The notes beneath the pieces were generated by a model, which was not told where the DNA came from, did not search any database, and saw only the letters and a program-made list of their open reading frames with translations. A program made the translations under genes and the position numbers. A DNA stretch of 64,000 bases from Gammaproteobacteria bacterium (GTDB lineage Bacteria > Gemmatimonadota > Gemmatimonadetes > Longimicrobiales > Gaopeijiaceae): contig JAPPMM010000052.1 in NCBI GenBank assembly GCA_028819075.1, positions 62,001-126,000 on the forward strand. Reading direction: 5' to 3'. Positions 60,168-64,000 of this stretch are shown here, piece after piece (the first letter of the stretch is position 1; every line of letters starts with the position of its first letter).

Positions 60168-61258
60168 GGCCCGCGGACCCCCGACATCGCTGGCGCGCCC
60201 CGGGCGGGAACGGTCAGCCGAACCAGCGTGCCGCGCCCGGGAGCTGTACTGATCGTCACGTCACCGCCAACCATGGCGGCACGTTCCGTCATGCCCGTGA
60301 TGCCCACATGGTCGTAGGGCTCCGCAGACCCGGGATCCCGCAACTCAAACCCCCGGCCCCGGTCCCGGACCTCTGCGACCACGTAACCGCCGCCGGACCC
60401 GACCCGGACCATCGCCGAACGCTCGCCGGAGTGCCGCGCGGCGTTGGCGACAGCCTCCTGGACCACCCTGTAGAGCGTCAGAGCCGTCGTTTCGTCCAAC
60501 TCGTCGTCCACGTCGCCGACCTGGGCATTCACCTGGAAGCCGGTGGAATCCCGAAGGAGGTGGAAGTGATCGCGCAGTGCGCCTGCCAATCCCTGGTGCT
60601 CGAGCTCCGGCGGCCGGAGCCCGCGGATCAATCTCTTCACCGCATTGAACGTGTCCAGGATCTCGCCGCTGATCTGCTCGCCCTCCCGCGTCCGTCGCCC
60701 ATCGTCCGTCTCGTCTCGCATGAGCTTGACCCGGACCTTGAGCGACACGAGGCACTGCAATACTTCGTCGTGCAGTTCGAGCGACAGGCGTTTTCGCTCC
60801 TGCTCCATCGCCGCCACCATCAAGCCGGAGCGCTTGCGCATCCGCTCCCATGCCGAGATGTCCCGGATCGCGCAGATGACGTGGCCCGCCTCCCGGGGTG
60901 GGGTCCAGGGACTCAGGCTGATCTCCACGGGGAACTCGGTGCCGTCCCTGCGCAGCGCGTACAGCTCGAGTCCGGCACCCATCGGTCGGCTTCGCGGCTG
61001 CCGGACGTAGTGCATCCGGTGGTCGAGGTGCGCTGCCCGCTTATGCGACGGTACAAGCCGCTCGACCGAAGCACCCGTCAGCGCTTCGCGGCTCCACCCG
61101 AACATCCTCACCGCCTGCTCGTTGACATCGAGGATGAGACCCTCGGAGTCCACAATCAGCGTGGCGTCCGGAGAAGCCTCGAACACCGCCCGGTAGTGGT
61201 CGTCGTCGGAAAGCAGGCTGCCCTCCAGCAGTCCGGGCGGCACACGGCAGGAAGTCAC
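60164..61258 (-). CDS. soluble PAS-domain histidine kinase (HisKA_3/NarX-like)
   Basis: 364 residues with no transmembrane helix. A PAS domain covers about 20-135 (YRAVFEASPDATLIVDSEGLILDVNEQAVRMFGW, plus the C-terminal VICAIRDISAWERM). The HisKA_3 dimerisation helix carries H163 in LSLELHDEVLQCLVSLKVRVKLM. A HATPase domain follows (about 255-350) with VVQEAVANAARHSGE, VRDRGRGF and GITGMTERAAMVGG. It should sense a cytoplasmic signal (redox, ligand or gas) and phosphorylate the coupled regulator. Start GTG at 61258 with GAGG 5 bases upstream. It is divergent from operon 3. Confidence 0.9.
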   Translation of the reverse strand: MTSCRVPPGLLEGSLLSDDDHYRAVFEASPDATLIVDSEGLILDVNEQAVRMFGWSREALTGASVERLVPSHKRAAHLDHRMHYVRQPRSRPMGAGLELYALRRDGTEFPVEISLSPWTPPREAGHVICAIRDISAWERMRKRSGLMVAAMEQERKRLSLELHDEVLQCLVSLKVRVKLMRDETDDGRRTREGEQISGEILDTFNAVKRLIRGLRPPELEHQGLAGALRDHFHLLRDSTGFQVNAQVGDVDDELDETTALTLYRVVQEAVANAARHSGERSAMVRVGSGGGYVVAEVRDRGRGFELRDPGSAEPYDHVGITGMTERAAMVGGDVTISTAPGRGTLVRLTVPARGAPAMSGVRGP

Positions 61259-61360
61259 GCGAGCCTCAGAATAACGGGCGGCTCTGCCGCTTGCCAGTCG
61301 GCAGGACGCTCAGAGCCCGCACTCGAACGTGTGCTAGGCGGCGTGGTGTTCGGGGTCCGA

Positions 61361-61426
61361 TGGCGGGATTTTCCCGTCATGGCTTTGAGGGGGATTCCCG
61401 TCACGAATTCCGGGGTTTTCCCGCTA
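61361..61426 (+). promoter_or_regulatory. triple TCCCG operator block, promoter 3
   Basis: Palindrome TGGCGGGA-TTT-TCCCGTCA (61361-61379), half-site TCCCGTCA (61396-61403) and TCCCGCTA (61419-61426) with a degenerate left arm. TCCCG arms begin at 61372, 61396 and 61419, i.e. 24 and 23 bp apart as in blocks 1 and 2. The block ends 99 bp before the first mini-protein and also lies upstream of the divergent kinase gene, so it could regulate both. Confidence 0.75.
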
Positions 61427-61525
61427 TTGAGGCTGATATGCATTGCCGAGATTGGAGTATCGGTTCGGACCGCGCTGGTCCGGCCAACTAACGGTATCCG
61501 CACCTAGTATCAGGAGGAAGTAACC

Positions 61526-61723
61526 ATGAGGCGTTCGTATCTCAACATCCTGGCCGCCGTGACGATTCTGGTTGGCGGATGGGTCGTCGCGTCCCCGTCT
61601 CCCGTGCTGGCAAGCAGTGCCTGCTGCCGTTCGGACAGCGGCGTCACGTGCTGCGGCCCCTATTGCATGGCAGGCCCGGACGCTTGTGTCATCTGCAGTG
61701 ATCCGGAGGACTGCCAGAACTGA
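61526..61723 (+). CDS. secreted 8-cysteine mini-protein, type B1
   Basis: 65 residues. Signal MRRSYLNILAAVTILVGGWVVASPSPVLA, then a mature peptide of about 36 residues with CC-x7-CC-x3-C-x6-C-x2-C-x5-C. AGGAGGAAG lies just upstream of the ATG. The signal sequence is nearly identical to that of the next gene. No known family recognised. The first gene after operator block 3. Confidence 0.75.
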   Translation: MRRSYLNILAAVTILVGGWVVASPSPVLASSACCRSDSGVTCCGPYCMAGPDACVICSDPEDCQN

Positions 61724-61804
61724 TGCACACCCCGCGAGCGTGGGTCATTCGGATCCTGCCGGTCCGGCCAACTTGAACGGTACCCATTTCAGGAGGAAGT
61801 AACC

Positions 61805-62002
61805 ATGAGGCGTTCGTATCTCAACATCCTGGCCGCCGTGACGATTCTGGTTGGCGGATGGTTGGTCGCGTCCCCGTCTCCGGTGCTGGCAAGCAGTGCC
61901 TGCTGCATCGCGGACAGCGGGCTTTGGTGCTGCGGCCCCTATTGCATGGCAGGCCCGGATAGTTGTGTCGTCTGCAGTGACCCGGAGGACTGCCAGAACT
62001 GA
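61805..62002 (+). CDS. secreted 8-cysteine mini-protein, type B2 (tandem duplicate)
   Basis: 65 residues, 279 bp downstream of B1 with the ribosome site and part of the leader duplicated. Relative to B1 the signal has one substitution (V to L). The mature part has six (RS to IA, VT to LW, A to S, I to V), none touching a cysteine. Its stop shares a base with the propeller ATG (TGATG), so expression is coupled. Confidence 0.75.
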   Translation: MRRSYLNILAAVTILVGGWLVASPSPVLASSACCIADSGLWCCGPYCMAGPDSCVVCSDPEDCQN

Positions 62003-63129
62003 TGCGCACGACCGCTCTCCTCCTGTTGCTGGCCGGTTGCGGCGAACCGTTTCGGTCCGCCGATCCGTTGGAAGATGCCCGGTCGTGGGCGGTCGAGGAT
62101 TCCTGGATTGAAGTGGAGCTGGCGAGCGTCTCGGATCCACTTCTTCGACTTTCCGACGTGCGGGGAGTCGCCGTGGACTCCAAGGGTCGGATCCATGTGG
62201 TGGACGCGTTGGAGGGCGGTGTGATCGTGCTATCGCCCGGTCTGCGGCACTTGCACACCGTCGGGCGCGCAGGCATGGGCCCCGGCGAGTTCGAGTTGAA
62301 GCAGATCCAGATCCTGCCAGGAGACACACTCTTCGTGTTCGACGCCCGCCTGCAGCGTGTCACGATCATCGAACCCGACGACTTCGAGGTGGTCGACGTG
62401 TTCCCCCAACCCAACTGGCGACACGGCCCGGTGACCAACCTCTGGAGGCTCGCGGATCGCGGACGATCCCTGGCGCTGGTGCGCCGTCCGTTCTACGCCG
62501 GCGAGGACGAGACGGCGGATCAGGGCCGTACGGATGCGATCCTGGCCATTGAAGAAGGGGAGGAAGCTGCCCCCGACACAATCCTGGTTGCGCCTTCGCG
62601 GGAGTTCCTGGTTGCGCGCGGACCCGGATCAGTCGCCGTCGGGACTCATCCGTTCGGACGGGAACCGTTCATTCGGCTCATCGGACGCGACCGATTCGTG
62701 TACGCCAACTCGGGGGCCTTGGACGTGAGCATCGTCGACTTCACCGGATCGACCGTTCACTCCTTTTCGTTCGCCACCGTTGCCATGCCGGTGACGTCGG
62801 AACAGTTGGCGTCGGAGGCCAAGAGGACTTCCGGTGGGCTTGCCGACGTGCTGCGGCAGGGTGATCCGTACGTCTGGCCCGCCTTGGCGGGCCTGGTTGT
62901 CGACGAACAAGGCCGAATCTGGGTGGGCGTCCGCGGGCATCAGGACGAGCTTGAGTGGGAGTGGGCCGCGTTCACGCAAGATGGTGCGCACGCGGGATCG
63001 GTCCGACTCCCCGCGGGACAGGTCGTCGAGGCCGCTAGGGATGATCGGCTCTACGCGGTTGCCCACGACAGCATGGATGTGCCCCGGATCCGCGCTTATC
63101 AACTTCGCCAGGAGCGAGCAGGGTCATGA
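62002..63129 (+). CDS. 6-bladed beta-propeller lipoprotein of the mini-protein operon
   Basis: 375 residues. Very short lipoprotein signal with lipobox LLLLLAGC12. Blades include SDVRGVAVDSKGRIHVVDALEGGVIVLSPGLRHLHTVGRAGMGPGEFELKQIQILPGDTLFVFD and LAGLVVDEQGRIWVGVRGHQDELEWEWAAFTQDGAHAGSVRL. It is coupled upstream to mini-protein B2 and downstream to the DsbA-like gene (ATGA overlap), tying it firmly to mini-protein biogenesis or immunity. Role unknown. Confidence 0.85.
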   Translation: MRTTALLLLLAGCGEPFRSADPLEDARSWAVEDSWIEVELASVSDPLLRLSDVRGVAVDSKGRIHVVDALEGGVIVLSPGLRHLHTVGRAGMGPGEFELKQIQILPGDTLFVFDARLQRVTIIEPDDFEVVDVFPQPNWRHGPVTNLWRLADRGRSLALVRRPFYAGEDETADQGRTDAILAIEEGEEAAPDTILVAPSREFLVARGPGSVAVGTHPFGREPFIRLIGRDRFVYANSGALDVSIVDFTGSTVHSFSFATVAMPVTSEQLASEAKRTSGGLADVLRQGDPYVWPALAGLVVDEQGRIWVGVRGHQDELEWEWAAFTQDGAHAGSVRLPAGQVVEAARDDRLYAVAHDSMDVPRIRAYQLRQERAGS

Positions 63130-63812
63130 AAAGGACGCTCGAAAACGTCGTAACGCTGGTGCTGGTCGTTTGCGCACTGGTGGTTACAGTCGCGGTGGTC
63201 AGGAAGGAATTCACCGCACGTGGGGGTTCTCCAACTGCGGACGAACCGCGTGAGATCAATGGATGGCGGGATCTGACGAGCGCAGGCATCTGGCTAGGAT
63301 CGAGGGACGCGCCGGTCGTGATCGTCGAGTTCGCGGATTTTCAGTGCCCGTTCTGCGCGGTCGCGGCACGAAGTCTGCGCGAGCTTCGCTCCCGCGTGGA
63401 TGAGGTCGCAATCCTTTACCGCCACTTCCCCCTCGATGCGATCCATCCCCATGCAACCGACGCCGCCATTGCCGCGGAGTGCGCCGCCGCACAGGGAATG
63501 TTCGAAGCCTATCACGACCTGCTGTTCGCAGAACAGCGGGCGATCGGTTCCATCGAGTGGACGGACTTCGGTGAAAGAGCGGGAGTACCATCCGATGTCC
63601 GAATTCTCGACCTGTATGGACGAGAACTGGTCGTCGAACCGGGTCGCGGAGGATCTGCGCGCAGCCCAATGGGCAGGACTCCAGTGGACGCCGTCCATCA
63701 TCGTCAACGGCACGCTTCTACCGGGAACGCCGGACCTCGAGATGCTCCAGACCCATGTGGCTCGCGCGCTGAGGGAGATGGACGAGAAGACTCGGTAGTT
63801 GCCTCGGATTGA
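63126..63812 (+). CDS. membrane-anchored DsbA-family protein with apparent frameshift
   Basis: An N-terminal membrane helix (about 8-26) precedes a thioredoxin fold with active site C74-P-F-C77 (FADFQCPFCAVAARSL) and the DsbA-type insert YRHFPLDAIHPHATDAAIAAECAAAQGMFEAYHDLLF. After about residue 158 (near base 63598) the expected C-terminus continues in the next frame (EFSTCMDENWSSN, RAAQWAGLQWTPSIIVNG with the cis-Pro, LREMDEKTR) to a stop at 63798. One extra base, probably a C near 63598-63600, would explain it. Either the gene is newly broken or the assembly has an error. Confidence 0.75.
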   Translation: MKRTLENVVTLVLVVCALVVTVAVVRKEFTARGGSPTADEPREINGWRDLTSAGIWLGSRDAPVVIVEFADFQCPFCAVAARSLRELRSRVDEVAILYRHFPLDAIHPHATDAAIAAECAAAQGMFEAYHDLLFAEQRAIGSIEWTDFGERAGVPSDVRILDLYGRELVVEPGRGGSARSPMGRTPVDAVHHRQRHASTGNAGPRDAPDPCGSRAEGDGREDSVVASD

Positions 63813-63865
63813 CCCAATTGCAGGGAAGCCGCCCGGTCCGGTGGAATGCGGCCCGGGAATCCCTG

Positions 63866-64000
63866 ATGGCACTGCTCGATGGCACCAATCCGTACGCGTT
63901 CTCGACGGTTCTCCGGGTCCTGGTCGCCACCGAGATCGAGCCGGCGTTCGGGACGCAACTGATCCGCAAAACGCCGGACCTCCTGCTAGCGGACGTCGGC
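63866..64000 (+). CDS. unidentified reading frame running off the window
   Basis: An open frame from ATG 63866 (or TTG 63809) continues to the last base, reading MALLDGTNPYAFSTVLRVLVATE and onward. Too little is visible to identify a family. It follows the DsbA-like gene on the same strand. Confidence 0.3.
   Translation, partial: MALLDGTNPYAFSTVLRVLVATEIEPAFGTQLIRKTPDLLLADVG

Noticed and set aside
49931..61426. Operators read as sigma54 promoters
   Set aside because: The GG-N10-GC sigma54 pattern is absent; the palindromic 8-3-8 form fits a dimeric regulator better.
50094..62002. Mini-proteins as lanthipeptides or other modified peptides
   Set aside because: Typical Sec signals instead of RiPP leaders, no modifying enzyme nearby, and DsbA partners indicate ordinary disulfides.

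Overview
The window is GC-rich, gene-dense bacterial DNA with short intergenic gaps and frequent ATGA/TGATG overlaps. It combines SusC/SusD outer-membrane pairs, many 6-bladed beta-propeller lipoproteins, DUF1592/DUF1552 proteins, a TonB-family energy transducer and ordinary TTGACA-type promoters. Together these suggest a Gemmatimonadota-like Gram-negative. This is an inference from gene content; no rRNA or other phylogenetic marker apart from one infA-like gene is present.

Layout. 1-2.7 kb: 2-oxoacid:ferredoxin oxidoreductase (korA, cut by the window edge, and korB). 2.7-4.4 kb: a winged-helix protein and an unusual divergently oriented higA/higB pair. 4.5-15.2 kb (minus strand): propeller lipoprotein, membrane protein, sodium:solute symporter with its small partner, NHL protein, SusD, SusC and a barrel-less CarboxypepD_reg/plug protein. 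15.4-27.6 kb: small lipoprotein, TPR lipoprotein, TonB-like protein, matrixin protease, a DUF1592/DUF1552/ankyrin operon, MOSC protein, an aromatic mini-protein and a serine hydrolase. 27.9-38.5 kb: TIGR02206 membrane protein with a decayed second copy, DUF1028-TPR, a second SusC/SusD pair with its own barrel-less plug protein, DUF2461, CHAD and a metallo-beta-lactamase-fold enzyme.

38.6-53.5 kb is a mosaic island. One intact tyrosine integrase (38571-39731) is followed by three truncated copies of the 5' part of an integrase gene (44.4, 47.4 and 53.4 kb), all in one orientation. A shared 17-bp motif lies just upstream of the first three and inverted near the fourth. GC-rich inverted-repeat elements sit between them. 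Cargo includes infA, a PD-(D/E)XK nuclease, a GIY-YIG protein, small unknown proteins and the left arm of the system described next.

49.5-63.8 kb holds what I consider the most interesting content. A soluble PAS histidine kinase and LuxR-type response regulator sit among three promoters that share an unusually strict 66-bp operator: TCCCG(T/C)(C/T)A repeated with 24- and 23-bp steps, the outer two copies forming palindromes, ending 93-99 bp before the start codon. Operon 1: secreted 8-Cys mini-protein, membrane-anchored DsbA, Spy/CpxP-like protein and beta-propeller. Operon 3: two tandem 8-Cys mini-proteins, propeller lipoprotein and DsbA, translationally coupled. Operon 2: two exported thioredoxin-fold proteins with C-x-x-S in place of C-x-x-C. 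A decayed copy of the response regulator precedes operon 1. The reading is a two-component-controlled system that exports disulfide-rich mini-proteins together with dedicated disulfide chemistry. The function of the mini-proteins is unknown.
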